DNA of 64,000 nucleotides from Legionella sp. MW5194 (GTDB taxonomy: Bacteria; Pseudomonadota; Gammaproteobacteria; Legionellales; Legionellaceae). The DNA is taken from NCBI RefSeq assembly GCF_016864235.1, contig NZ_CP045732.1, positions 1-64,000 on the forward strand. Reading direction: 5' to 3'. The translations under genes were made by a program, and so were the position numbers. Under the pieces are notes generated by a model. It searched no databases. It saw only the letters and a list, made by a program, of their open reading frames with translations, and was not told the origin of the DNA. This document shows positions 36,409 through 45,229 of the stretch, one piece after another (the first letter of the stretch is position 1; each line of letters opens with the position of its first letter).

Positions 36409-38646
36409 ATGAAATATCCTCTATTGGGTTTAATCCCATTCCTGGCCGTGACGCAAGCCACTGCCGCACAACCTGTCCCTGTTGCCGCCGCGCAACCCAC
36501 CGCCTGCATCACCTCACAATTCAGCGCACAAGGAAACCAGCATTGGAAAACGGTGAATTTGAAATTAATCAACCAGTGCAATCAGGTGGTGGATTTTCAG
36601 GATTCGACAATTACCTTTAAAAGTACAACCCCGCTTTCCACGACATTTTGGGGTGAATTTTCCCCCTTGTCTTACCCTGATAATGCACTGACTATCAGTT
36701 CCCAGCCTCAGGCCGATGGGAAGTTTCTGGCAACCCTGACCCTGCATTTTCCTTCTTATCCCGGCGCTAACTCCAAATTGCCGGCAGGAAGTGCTTTTCA
36801 AATCAATTATGGCGTCAGCAGCGACAATCATGTTGAAGGCAGCGTCAATGTGTACACCGGGTCTGTGGTGGAGTCCGGCACCCTGATTTTAACGAATGGC
36901 TCGGAAAAGCCCGCAAATGTGGCGGAAAATTATGCGCTGATTCACTTGTCGATGAATGGCCAGATCGTCAATAACATCCAACTGCCCTGGGCTTCACCCC
37001 AAACCTTGTCCGGATTAGCGGCTGGCAATTATTCACTGGCAGCAGAAACCATCACCGCCAGCAACGGTGATGTTTATCAGGGTACCGTGGTGCCGAGTAC
37101 CCTGACGCTGACCGCCAATCAGTCCGTCCATGCCTCGGTGACTTACGCACGGATACAACCCAATGGCAAATTGGCTATTCAACTGCAGGCCCTGCCTGCC
37201 GAATTGTCTGGGTATAGCGGCAATCCCACTGCCTTGATCACGCAAAGTCAAACCGGGCAATCCGCGACACACCCGTTGAATTGGAATGCGTCCACCACTG
37301 TCTCAAACTTAAGAGAGGGGGCGGTTTACACGTTCTCAACAGCATTGATTGAATACAACGGCTATCGCTGCACGCCGGCGTTTCAACCAGCGAGTCTGAC
37401 TGCCAGTGCCTCCACGAAGCCGGTTACCCAATTAACGTACCAGTGTCTCCGGGTTGCAGAAGATCCCGTCACCCTGAATGTGAGCGGTGCACCGGATACA
37501 TTAACTGCGTTAACGGTTCATCTCACACCCAATAATGGTTCTGAAGCCTTGTCGACCGTCATTGATTTAAGCAATGGCAGCGGTTCTCAGACCATGAATT
37601 TAACGAATGGCGTCATTTACACGCTGTCGGCCGATGCCGTACCGGGGTATATCCTTCAGTTTTCACCGCAACCCCTGACTGCGACAGCGAATGCCATTGA
37701 AACCATCACGTTAATACCGATTAATGCCAGTACGCCAGTCGGCGCCAATGGCCAGCTTACGGTCTGCGGCACAAAACTGTGCAATGAGCACGGTTCACCC
37801 ATTCAGCTTAAGGGCATGAGTACGCATGGTCTGCAGTGGTTTGCCAACTGCGCTACACCAGCATCCCTAAACTACCTGACCAATCAGATGAAAGCCAACG
37901 TCGTCAGGATTTCCCTTTATGTCCAGGAAGGAGGGTATGAAACCAACCCGGCACAATTCACCAGTCAGGTCAGTCAACTGATTGATGAAGCGTATGACCG
38001 TGGAATCTATGTGATCGTGGATTGGCATATCTTAAATCCGGGTGATCCGAACTATAACCTGGCCCGCGCCAAGACTTTCTTTACCGCCATTGCCACAGCC
38101 CATAAGAATAAAAACAATATTCTTTATGAAATTGCCAATGAGCCCAATGGCGTGAGCTGGAGTACGATTAAAAGCTATGCCAATGAAATCATTCCAGTCA
38201 TTCGGGCAATTGACGCCAAAGCACCTGTCATTATTGGCACGCGAGCATGGAGTTCTTTGGGAGTATCGGAGGGCGGCTCGTATCAGGAAATAGTCAATAA
38301 TCCGGTCCAGTTTTCCAATATCATGTACTCCTTCCACTTCTATGCGGCATCCCATCGCGATAATTATCTGGCGGCACTCGACGATGCGTCGCAGGTCCTG
38401 CCGATTTTTGTAACCGAGTTTGGTACGCAAACCTTCACCGGCGACGGGGCCAATGATTTTGATATGTCCAATCGCTACATGGCGTTGATGGCGACTAAGA
38501 AAATCGGTTGGACAAATTGGAATTATTCCGATGATTTCCGCTCAGGAGCCATTTGGAAGGCCAATACCTGCGCCAGTGGTGCCTGGGTTGACAGCAACTT
38601 AAAGCCTGCGGGTATCTACATTAAAGAAAAGATCCAGGCTCCTTAA
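36409..38646 (+). CDS. Secreted modular GH5 endoglucanase (cellulase)
   Basis: The 745-residue protein has a signal peptide (KYPLLGLIPFLAVTQATAA), an N-terminal beta-sandwich module (about 30-150) that looks like a carbohydrate-binding domain, three Ig-like beta modules (about 155-440), and a C-terminal glycoside hydrolase family 5 domain (about 448-745). The GH5 acid/base is E578 in IANEPNG and the nucleophile E670 in FVTEFGT, with VIVDWHI and SFHFYA also conserved. It should cut beta-1,4-glucans such as cellulose outside the cell, probably after type II secretion. It is monocistronic with a downstream terminator. Confidence 0.9.
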   Translation: MKYPLLGLIPFLAVTQATAAQPVPVAAAQPTACITSQFSAQGNQHWKTVNLKLINQCNQVVDFQDSTITFKSTTPLSTTFWGEFSPLSYPDNALTISSQPQADGKFLATLTLHFPSYPGANSKLPAGSAFQINYGVSSDNHVEGSVNVYTGSVVESGTLILTNGSEKPANVAENYALIHLSMNGQIVNNIQLPWASPQTLSGLAAGNYSLAAETITASNGDVYQGTVVPSTLTLTANQSVHASVTYARIQPNGKLAIQLQALPAELSGYSGNPTALITQSQTGQSATHPLNWNASTTVSNLREGAVYTFSTALIEYNGYRCTPAFQPASLTASASTKPVTQLTYQCLRVAEDPVTLNVSGAPDTLTALTVHLTPNNGSEALSTVIDLSNGSGSQTMNLTNGVIYTLSADAVPGYILQFSPQPLTATANAIETITLIPINASTPVGANGQLTVCGTKLCNEHGSPIQLKGMSTHGLQWFANCATPASLNYLTNQMKANVVRISLYVQEGGYETNPAQFTSQVSQLIDEAYDRGIYVIVDWHILNPGDPNYNLARAKTFFTAIATAHKNKNNILYEIANEPNGVSWSTIKSYANEIIPVIRAIDAKAPVIIGTRAWSSLGVSEGGSYQEIVNNPVQFSNIMYSFHFYAASHRDNYLAALDDASQVLPIFVTEFGTQTFTGDGANDFDMSNRYMALMATKKIGWTNWNYSDDFRSGAIWKANTCASGAWVDSNLKPAGIYIKEKIQAP

Positions 38647-38653
38647 TCCATCG

Positions 38654-38686
38654 CGCTGCCAGAAATCAACCTCTGGCAGCGTTTTT
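38654..38686 (+). terminator. Rho-independent terminator of the cellulase gene
   Basis: CGCTGCCAGA (38654-38663) pairs with TCTGGCAGCG (38672-38681), a perfect 10-bp GC-rich stem with an eight-base loop, followed by TTTTT (38682-38686). It starts eight bases after the cellulase stop. This is the clearest intrinsic terminator in the window. Confidence 0.9.
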
Positions 38687-38774
38687 GCCGGCAAATTGCA
38701 TAAAAAATGCCTATTAGATTAAAAATGCAACAAATAGATCGAATTTTCATCTATAGTTTAAACATAAGATTGTC

Positions 38775-40040
38775 ATGGATGGTGAACTTATGTTTGACTT
38801 ACTCCCCGTTGAAGGCGGCTTGCTTAGCCAAAAAAGAAAACAGATTGTACTTCTGAATGATCTTCTCAAGAAGATGAATCACAGCAAAAAAAGCGATCCT
38901 GAACGATTACCCTATTATTACGGCAAACTGGAAGCGCTGCATCGCAGGATCATGGGCAAAGGCGAGGCCGACACCGTCATTAAAAATTGGTTTCTTGCTC
39001 ACCCGCTTTACAAAACCCACCAGCAGATTATTGACCTGGTCAAACACCGTCAACTCGAAAAAAAGGTCAAAAAAATAGCTAAACAGATGGATTTGGATAA
39101 TTTGTACAGTAAATACACCAGCAAGGACAGTTTCAAAAGCCTGGTTCAGGATCGGCTGATGGCGATTGATTCCAGTTATAAAGTAACATCCCTCGGAGGG
39201 GGCAATAACCCCATTCTGCGCGTGACGCTCAATAAGGATCAGCAGTTTATTATGCGGTTTGTCCGGGTGGATAGTCAGGATGAAGCACGGGGGGTATCGC
39301 CAAAACAGGCCCGCGAGCAAGTCAGCGGCATGCCCCAGGTTCCTCAACCGTTGCTGATGCATTATGTGGCCAATGATTTTCAGGAGAAAACGTACATTGA
39401 ATTCGGCCATTATTATCCCCAGGGGAATATTGAGGAATTATTCAAACAACTGAACGACCACAAGAAGGATTCGCCCAACAAGGAAACCATGGTATTGCTT
39501 TATGCGCGGAAATTTCTGGAATTTTATCTGGAATTAAACAGGCGGGGTGTCTGGTATACAGATCTTAAGCCCAGCAATGTCCTTCTCGATAGTCAGGGCG
39601 AGCTTGTGATAAGCGATCTCAAAGGGCTGCTGATGTCTCATGAAAGCAAAATGCCCTCTGCAAAAACCAATACCTCAAAAGCGTATTATCAATCGTCCGT
39701 ATTCGAAGGCAAATCAATCAATCTTGAGCGCCTGCAACGGCAAACTCTGGCCAATACCCTCTACCAGTTAATGACCGGGAAGTTACCTGTCGCTGTCAAA
39801 GGGCATTACATCGATTGGAAATACAAATACAATTTTAATCAGGATTGTTTTAAATCACCGGAGGGCGAGTTAATTAAATCGTTAATTCTGGCTTTAAACA
39901 TGTCAAGGCCAAAACCCCTGACCTATTATTTAACCCTGATTAATGATCATTTGAATCAGGAACAGTTACAGCCTCAGGAAGAAAGCGTGCGTGTGCCTAC
40001 TCGGGACCGCGATGATTCCCAGGCTTCAATTACTCTTTAA
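38775..40040 (+). CDS. Divergent protein-kinase-like effector candidate
   Basis: The 421-residue protein has a charged helical N-terminal part (1-125) and a kinase-like domain (about 130-390). The catalytic loop reads YTDLKPSNVLL (D263, N268) in place of HRDLKPxN. The metal-binding motif reads SDLKG (D281) in place of DFG. A glycine-rich stretch SLGGGNNPILRV is present, but the usual beta-3 lysine position seems to hold arginine (FIMRFVRV, R161). The tail is acidic and polar (QPQEESVRVPTRDRDDSQ), like Dot/Icm signals. It resembles Legionella LegK-type effectors, but no ortholog is assigned. An in-frame ATG at 38790 after GGTGA is an alternative start. Confidence 0.68.
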   Translation: MDGELMFDLLPVEGGLLSQKRKQIVLLNDLLKKMNHSKKSDPERLPYYYGKLEALHRRIMGKGEADTVIKNWFLAHPLYKTHQQIIDLVKHRQLEKKVKKIAKQMDLDNLYSKYTSKDSFKSLVQDRLMAIDSSYKVTSLGGGNNPILRVTLNKDQQFIMRFVRVDSQDEARGVSPKQAREQVSGMPQVPQPLLMHYVANDFQEKTYIEFGHYYPQGNIEELFKQLNDHKKDSPNKETMVLLYARKFLEFYLELNRRGVWYTDLKPSNVLLDSQGELVISDLKGLLMSHESKMPSAKTNTSKAYYQSSVFEGKSINLERLQRQTLANTLYQLMTGKLPVAVKGHYIDWKYKYNFNQDCFKSPEGELIKSLILALNMSRPKPLTYYLTLINDHLNQEQLQPQEESVRVPTRDRDDSQASITL

Positions 40041-40340
40041 CGGAGTGACAGTATTAAAAATCTGGCTGTAATGGGCGTTGTCCGGATGATGATCACCGCG
40101 CGGGTTAAACGCGTGTTCGGCCACCACCAGATTTTTTATTCCCGATAGCCTGAAATTTCGCCATTGCGGAAGATGACCGCTGGCGCTGCCATTCGATACC
40201 TGGTAAGCATGCAGGTGTTTTATGCCGTTTAGGAGCCCATAATGATGAGGTTCTGCGCAACGCGAATGCCCATCGTAATGAAAGAGAACACGATGGCGAC
40301 GGGTAATCGCTTCATTGATTTTGTCTTCAACGCTGTCCAT
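40026..40340 (-). CDS. Small WYL-domain-like protein
   Basis: The 104-residue protein looks like an isolated WYL-type beta domain: RHRVLFHYDGHSRCAEPHHYG followed by LHAYQVSNGS and FRLSGIKNLVV, the pattern found in WYL ligand-binding regulators. No DNA-binding region is present. It could be a nucleotide- or ligand-sensing single domain. AAAGG precedes the ATG. The end overlaps the convergent kinase-like gene by 15 bases. Confidence 0.6.
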   Translation of the reverse strand: MDSVEDKINEAITRRHRVLFHYDGHSRCAEPHHYGLLNGIKHLHAYQVSNGSASGHLPQWRNFRLSGIKNLVVAEHAFNPRGDHHPDNAHYSQIFNTVTPLKSN

Positions 40341-40479
40341 TGCATTGCCTTTCTGTTTATAACAAGTATAGACAGTGCCTTATGGTGTGCGATCAGTTAT
40401 TCATAAACTCAGGCTGTAAAATATTGAAACTTGCCAGTGCACTAAGTAATCTGTAATCGTCTTATAAAAAGGAGTTATT

Positions 40480-40824
40480 ATGCGTAATGAAGTCAGACAA
40501 TCCCTTGAAGAGAAAGCGCTGAAGACCAGGACAGTTTTTTTGGCGGCTAATCTCATTGTTCTTCCATTTTATTGCATCGATTCCACCTTTGGTCTTGCCG
40601 TCTCTATCGTGGTCAATGCTGTCTTGCTGAAGGCGCTTCATGATTTGGGACAATCACGGCGGCCGGGATCCAATCTGCTGCATGCGACCAATCGCTTCTT
40701 TTCAAACATGACGGGCCGTGAGAATGCTGAGGAGTTGAATAACACGTTCCGCAACGTCATCAATGGCGGGGCGGCGGTTTATGATGAAATGAGCCTTGTT
40801 TATGGCGAGACCTTAGGTCGCTAA
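40480..40824 (+). CDS. Hypothetical protein with one or two membrane segments
   Basis: The 114-residue product has a charged N-terminus, a hydrophobic stretch (TVFLAANLIVLPFYCIDSTFG then LAVSIVVNAVLLKAL) at about residues 18-52, and a soluble C-terminal part. AAGGAG eight bases before the ATG supports expression. No family is recognised. It could be a small Legionella-specific membrane protein. Confidence 0.6.
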   Translation: MRNEVRQSLEEKALKTRTVFLAANLIVLPFYCIDSTFGLAVSIVVNAVLLKALHDLGQSRRPGSNLLHATNRFFSNMTGRENAEELNNTFRNVINGGAAVYDEMSLVYGETLGR

Positions 40825-40853
40825 TTTAATGCTTGGGGTTTAAGCCTGCCGAT

Positions 40854-41324
40854 TCATTTGAGTCGAAGATGAAAATCTTCGGCTTTATCGGCGGGGGAGT
40901 AGCCCTTACGGTAGGCAAAGGATTCACACACATGGGAAATGATTAGCAGCGGGGAGTCTTTGCCTTGACGCGACAAAACCCAGGTGTGGGTCATGTCAGC
41001 GATCAATTGCTGGCTGTAAGCCGCCGGCGATTGCCAAAGCCTGGCATGCCATGCCCCTTTGGTGTGAACAGTGACCTGATTGCCTTCCTGCTCACTGCTC
41101 AGCAGTTCACAATCAAAATGCTGATCAAAATAAATCAGCTTCCCAATCTGATGATCAGCAAACCCGGCAATGCCTTTAAAATGAATATCGCTACCCCGCA
41201 GGCGAATTTCGAAGCGCTCCGCATCAATGATCGTCAGAAAATCGACCATAGGCGCACGCGATGCATTGAGATGATTAAATTGCTGAATGATAGCAAACGC
41301 TTCTTCGGCCGCGGTTTGGGTCAT
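40854..41324 (-). CDS. Hypothetical SnoaL/NTF2-like protein
   Basis: The 156-residue soluble protein has the size and layout of the NTF2/SnoaL fold: an N-terminal helix pair (AEEAFAIIQQFNHLNASRAPMVDFL) kept here as residues 6-30, followed by strands ending in HTWVLSRQG and LLIISHVCESFAYR. This is a fold impression, not a sequence match, and no catalytic residues are proposed. It lies 15 bases after a small gene on the same strand and may be cotranscribed with it. Confidence 0.55.
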   Translation of the reverse strand: MTQTAAEEAFAIIQQFNHLNASRAPMVDFLTIIDAERFEIRLRGSDIHFKGIAGFADHQIGKLIYFDQHFDCELLSSEQEGNQVTVHTKGAWHARLWQSPAAYSQQLIADMTHTWVLSRQGKDSPLLIISHVCESFAYRKGYSPADKAEDFHLRLK

Positions 41325-41339
41325 AGGAACTCCATAAGA

Positions 41340-41540
41340 TTAACGCTGCGGGAGCATTAATTCGCTTTTTTCCATTGCTTCCAGGTATTTTAATAGCATC
41401 AGCCTGAAATCGCTATTTAATTTATTCAAACGTTGCTGAGTCGAGATAAAATCGCCGACATCACCATTCAGGCTTGCTCTGACCGAGGATGCTTCAATGT
41501 TCCTGAGAATAGAATCCATTTTCTTCATTTCATTTAACAT
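41340..41540 (-). CDS. Small helical hypothetical protein
   Basis: The 66-residue product (MLNEMKKMDSILRNIEASSV onward) is predicted all-helical and amphipathic, with no cysteine or signal peptide. GGGAGAG five bases before the ATG at 41540 fixes the start; an upstream ATG at 41573 lacks this. It probably forms a two-gene unit with the SnoaL-like gene. Function is unknown. Confidence 0.55.
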   Translation of the reverse strand: MLNEMKKMDSILRNIEASSVRASLNGDVGDFISTQQRLNKLNSDFRLMLLKYLEAMEKSELMLPQR

Positions 41541-41825
41541 GTTAACTCTCCCGTTCAATCCGCTGGGATTCATTCTTAGTATAGTTCAGGATAGCGTGAT
41601 TAGTGTTTAAGCGCAGGAGACGCCACTTGAACTCTTTCCTATTACCTATAAGAACCAAATTATAGTTTTTCCTGGGTATGTAATCTTTATGTAACTGTTT
41701 TTTCTGATTTTGAAAGAGCTTGATGATTGGATGAATAGTTAAAACACAGATTGAAGTAGTTGATTAAAACGGCTTCTGTAGTTCGTGACTTAGTTGAATG
41801 ACTTAATAAAAACCCAGACTGGATT

Positions 41826-41901
41826 TGGCTCCCCGGACAAGACTCGAACTTGTGACCTAATGATTAACAGTCATCCGCTCTACCGACTGAGCTACCGGGG
41901 A
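41826..41901 (-). tRNA. tRNA-Asn (anticodon GTT)
   Basis: Read on the minus strand the sequence folds as a standard 76-base cloverleaf: acceptor TCCCCGG/CCGGGGA, D arm GCTC-AGTCGGTA-GAGC, anticodon arm GATGA-CTGTTAA-TCATT with anticodon GTT, and T arm ACAAG-TTCGAGT-CTTGT. The discriminator is G and the CCA end is encoded. It borders the accessory-looking block 34800-41540, and tRNA genes are common integration sites, but no duplicated 3' end was noticed. Confidence 0.97.
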
Positions 41902-41963
41902 ATAGGGCGAAATCTTAAATTGATTCCGCCTGATGGTCAAGGGATTACGCAACTTTTTTTCGT

Positions 41964-43142
41964 TTATTTACAAAAACGGGCTAACCGATCCATGGCGTCG
42001 TGGATGATGTCCATGCTGGTGGCAAAGGACAGGCGTATACAGCCTTCATTGCCGAAGGCGGAACCGGGAACCAGGGCGACGCCGGTTTCCTTTAACAGTT
42101 TTTCAGAAAATTCCATGTCATTGACAAAGCCCTTTCGTTCGATAACGGCCTGCACATTGGGAAAGATATAAAAAGTCCCATCGGCAGGAATGGTTTCTAT
42201 GCCGGGAATGGCGTCAAGGCGCTCAACAATGGCGTTGTGGCGTTGATGGAAGGCTTTGACCATCTCCTGCACGGTTTCCAACCCGCCGTTTAAAGCGGCC
42301 ACTGATGCGCGCTGGGCGATGGAACAGGGATTGGAGGTCGATTGCGATTGCACGGTTTTCATGGCGTTGATGAGCACAGCGGGTCCGGCGGCATAGCCTA
42401 TGCGCCAACCGGTCATGGAATAGGCTTTCGATACGCCATTCAGCACGATGGTGCGCTCATACAATTCCGGGCAGGCATTCAAAATATTGCAGAAAGGCTG
42501 TGACCAGATAATGTGCTCATACATGTCGTCTGTCGCGATGAGAATCTGTGGATGTTGTTTCAAAACCTCACCCAGGGCTTTTAATTCCGCTAAACTATAG
42601 GCAACACCTGATGGATTGGATGGGCTGTTGATAAAAATCATTTTGGTTTTTGGCGTGATGGCTTGTTTGAGCTGGTCTGCCGTGATTTTAAAGCGCTGGG
42701 CGGGCGTCGAGGGGATAATCACCGGTGTGCCGCCCGCGAGCAGGACGATGTCCGGGTAGGAAACCCAATAGGGACCCGGGATTAAAACCTCATCACCTTC
42801 TTCGATGAAGGCTTGGCAAAGGTTAAAAATGCTTTGTTTACCGCCGACAGAGACTAAAATCTGATTAAGTTGGTAATCCAGGTTGTTGTCGCGTTTGAAC
42901 TTGTCACGTATGGCCTGCTTAAGTTCAGGAATGCCGTCCACGGCGGTGTATTTGGTGAAGCCGGCCTCAATGGCGGCAATGGCGGCTTTTTTGATGTGCA
43001 TTGGGGTATCAAAATCAGGTTCGCCGGCGCCCAAACCAATGACGTCAAGCCCATCGGCTTTCATTTGCGCTGCTTTGGCCGCCACAGCCAATGTCGGTGA
43101 CGGCTTGACTTGCTGCACACGGCCGGCTAGTGTGATATTCAT
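41964..43142 (-). CDS. Aspartate aminotransferase (class I/II PLP enzyme)
   Basis: This 392-residue fold-type I enzyme carries the PLP lysine in [20 protein letters not shown], the conserved [10 protein letters not shown] segment, and a final arginine for substrate carboxylate in [12 protein letters not shown]. It would interconvert aspartate and 2-oxoglutarate with oxaloacetate and glutamate. It belongs to the thermophilic-type (Ib) aspartate aminotransferases, many of which also accept aromatic substrates or prephenate, so exact specificity is open. GGAG precedes the ATG, and the gene is divergent from uvrB. Confidence 0.92.
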   Translation of the reverse strand: MNITLAGRVQQVKPSPTLAVAAKAAQMKADGLDVIGLGAGEPDFDTPMHIKKAAIAAIEAGFTKYTAVDGIPELKQAIRDKFKRDNNLDYQLNQILVSVGGKQSIFNLCQAFIEEGDEVLIPGPYWVSYPDIVLLAGGTPVIIPSTPAQRFKITADQLKQAITPKTKMIFINSPSNPSGVAYSLAELKALGEVLKQHPQILIATDDMYEHIIWSQPFCNILNACPELYERTIVLNGVSKAYSMTGWRIGYAAGPAVLINAMKTVQSQSTSNPCSIAQRASVAALNGGLETVQEMVKAFHQRHNAIVERLDAIPGIETIPADGTFYIFPNVQAVIERKGFVNDMEFSEKLLKETGVALVPGSAFGNEGCIRLSFATSMDIIHDAMDRLARFCK

Positions 43143-43213
43143 TTTTAAACTCCTATGCTAGGATGTTAACTATCTGCCTTAATTTTAGGCAATTACAACA
43201 CCCGGTTACTCGT

Positions 43214-45199
43214 ATGAAAAACGTTTTTAAACTCTATGCCGATTATCAACCCGCCGGCGATCAACCGACCGCCATTGCCTCACTGATCGATGGCCTGCAA
43301 TCGGGATTGGCTCGCCAGACGCTGCTTGGTGTGACCGGTTCGGGTAAAACCTTTACCATTGCCCATGTTATCCAGGCCATGAAACGACCCGCCTTAATTA
43401 TGGCGCCCAACAAGACACTGGCAGCGCAGCTGTACGGCGAATTCAAAGCGTATTTTCCCGATAATGCCGTTGAGTATTTCGTCTCGTATTATGACTATTA
43501 TCAACCGGAAGCGTATGTCCCTTCCTCCGATACCTTCATCGAAAAAGACGCCTCCATCAATGAGCACATTGAACAAATGCGCTTGTCGGCGACCAAAGCA
43601 CTGATTGAGCGTCGGGATGCGATTATCGTCGCCACCGTATCGGCGATTTACGGTCTGGGTGATCCGGATTCTTACCTGCGTATGTTATTACATCTCTCTC
43701 GCGGAGAACAATGCGATCAACGTAAAATATTAAAACGACTTGCTGAAATGCAATACATTCGCAGCCAGGTTTCTCTGGAGCGGGGACAATTCCGGGTGCA
43801 CGGCGACATCATTGATGTGTTCCCCGCCGACTCTGAAAAAAGCGCGGTGCGCATTGAGTTGTTTGACGACGAAGTCGAAAACCTGTCCTTTTTTGACCCC
43901 CTGACCGGCGAAGTGCTGCAGCGTGTGCCGAGGGTGACGATTTTCCCAAAAACCCACTATGTCACTCCAAGAGAACGTATCCTGCAAACGATTGACTGGG
44001 TGAAGGAGGAGCTCAAGGAACGGGTTGACTACTTTACCCGCGAAAACAAACTGCTGGAGGCACAACGCTTGCAGCAGCGCACCGGTTTTGACATTGAAAT
44101 GATGCTTGAACTGGGTTATTGCTCAGGCATTGAAAATTATTCCCGCTATTTATCGGGACGTAACGAGGGCGAACCGCCGCCGACCTTATTTGATTACCTG
44201 CCTCCGGACGCACTCTTGATTATCGATGAATCGCATGTCACGGTACCGCAGATTGGTGGCATGTACCGTGGCGATCGCGCCAGAAAGGAAACGCTGGTCA
44301 ATTATGGTTTTCGCCTTCCCTCCGCCCTCGATAACCGGCCGCTGCGTTTCGAAGAATTCGACCACCGTTCGCCTCAGACCATTTACGTCTCGGCGACCCC
44401 GGGTCCCTTTGAACAGGAACAGGCCGGCAATGTCGCCGAGCAGGTGGTCAGGCCCACCGGCCTGGTGGATCCGCAGGTGGAGATTCGCCCGGTGAGAAAC
44501 CAGGTGGATGATTTGTTGTCTGAGATTCATACAGTTGTAAGCCAGGGTGAGCGCGTGCTGGTGACCACATTGACGAAACGGATGGCGGAGGATTTGACCG
44601 ATTACCTGCGCGAGCACGGCATTAAAGTCCGCTACCTGCATGCGGACATTGACACGGTTGAACGGGTTGAAATCATTCGCGATCTTCGTCTTGGCGAATT
44701 TGATGTGCTGGTGGGGATTAACCTTCTGCGCGAAGGATTGGATATGCCGGAGGTGGCGCTGGTGGCGATTCTTGATGCCGACAAGGAAGGCTTTTTGCGT
44801 TCCGATCGCTCCCTGATTCAGACCATAGGCCGTGCGGCGCGTAACATCAACGGGCGCGCACTGCTCTATGCCGACCGCATCACCGGCTCCATGCAACGGG
44901 CCATTGACGAAACCGAACGCCGCCGTACAAAGCAGATGAACTTTAATGAACAGCATGGCATAACTCCGAAAGGGATACGTAAATCCGTGGCTGATATCAT
45001 GGAAGGCGCTTATGCCACGAAACGCCGGAGCAGTGAGAAAAAAACAGAGTATGCGCATTTGCCGCCGGATCAGTTGGCTAAACAGATAAAATTGCTGGAA
45101 AAGCGAATGCATGTTCACGCAGAAAACATGGAGTTTGAACAGGCCGCGCAGGTGCGGGATCAATTACTGGCGTTAAAAGAACAACTAAAGACTGGATAG
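43214..45199 (+). CDS. uvrB: Excinuclease ABC subunit B
   Basis: UvrB verifies damage and loads UvrC in nucleotide excision repair. The 661 residues show Walker [15 protein letters not shown] near residue 38, the beta-hairpin region [20 protein letters not shown], helicase motifs II ([13 protein letters not shown]) and VI ([19 protein letters not shown]), and the C-terminal UVR coiled-coil ([20 protein letters not shown]). The ATG at 43214 gives the family beginning [17 protein letters not shown]; an ATG at 43163 is rejected. No clear LexA box was seen in the short divergent region. Confidence 0.97.
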   Translation: MKNVFKLYADYQPAGDQPTAIASLIDGLQSGLARQTLLGVTGSGKTFTIAHVIQAMKRPALIMAPNKTLAAQLYGEFKAYFPDNAVEYFVSYYDYYQPEAYVPSSDTFIEKDASINEHIEQMRLSATKALIERRDAIIVATVSAIYGLGDPDSYLRMLLHLSRGEQCDQRKILKRLAEMQYIRSQVSLERGQFRVHGDIIDVFPADSEKSAVRIELFDDEVENLSFFDPLTGEVLQRVPRVTIFPKTHYVTPRERILQTIDWVKEELKERVDYFTRENKLLEAQRLQQRTGFDIEMMLELGYCSGIENYSRYLSGRNEGEPPPTLFDYLPPDALLIIDESHVTVPQIGGMYRGDRARKETLVNYGFRLPSALDNRPLRFEEFDHRSPQTIYVSATPGPFEQEQAGNVAEQVVRPTGLVDPQVEIRPVRNQVDDLLSEIHTVVSQGERVLVTTLTKRMAEDLTDYLREHGIKVRYLHADIDTVERVEIIRDLRLGEFDVLVGINLLREGLDMPEVALVAILDADKEGFLRSDRSLIQTIGRAARNINGRALLYADRITGSMQRAIDETERRRTKQMNFNEQHGITPKGIRKSVADIMEGAYATKRRSSEKKTEYAHLPPDQLAKQIKLLEKRMHVHAENMEFEQAAQVRDQLLALKEQLKTG

Positions 45200-45229
45200 G
45201 CACCGAATCAACAACACCAAGGAGCGTTT

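Noticed and set aside
41826-41901. Integrated element using tRNA-Asn as attachment site
   Set aside because: No integrase gene and no direct repeat of the tRNA 3' end was noticed, so only a possible hotspot is reported.
41794-42171. Plus-strand reading frame covering the tRNA-Asn gene
   Set aside because: It is explained by the tRNA and by antisense aspartate aminotransferase sequence. Similar spurious proteins over tRNA genes are common in databases.
43143-43213. LexA box in front of uvrB
   Set aside because: No CTG-N10-CAG pattern was found in the short divergent region.
44186-45163. Open reading frame of 325 codons on the minus strand opposite uvrB
   Set aside because: It lies entirely antisense to a well-conserved gene, has no family features and a composition that simply mirrors uvrB codons.
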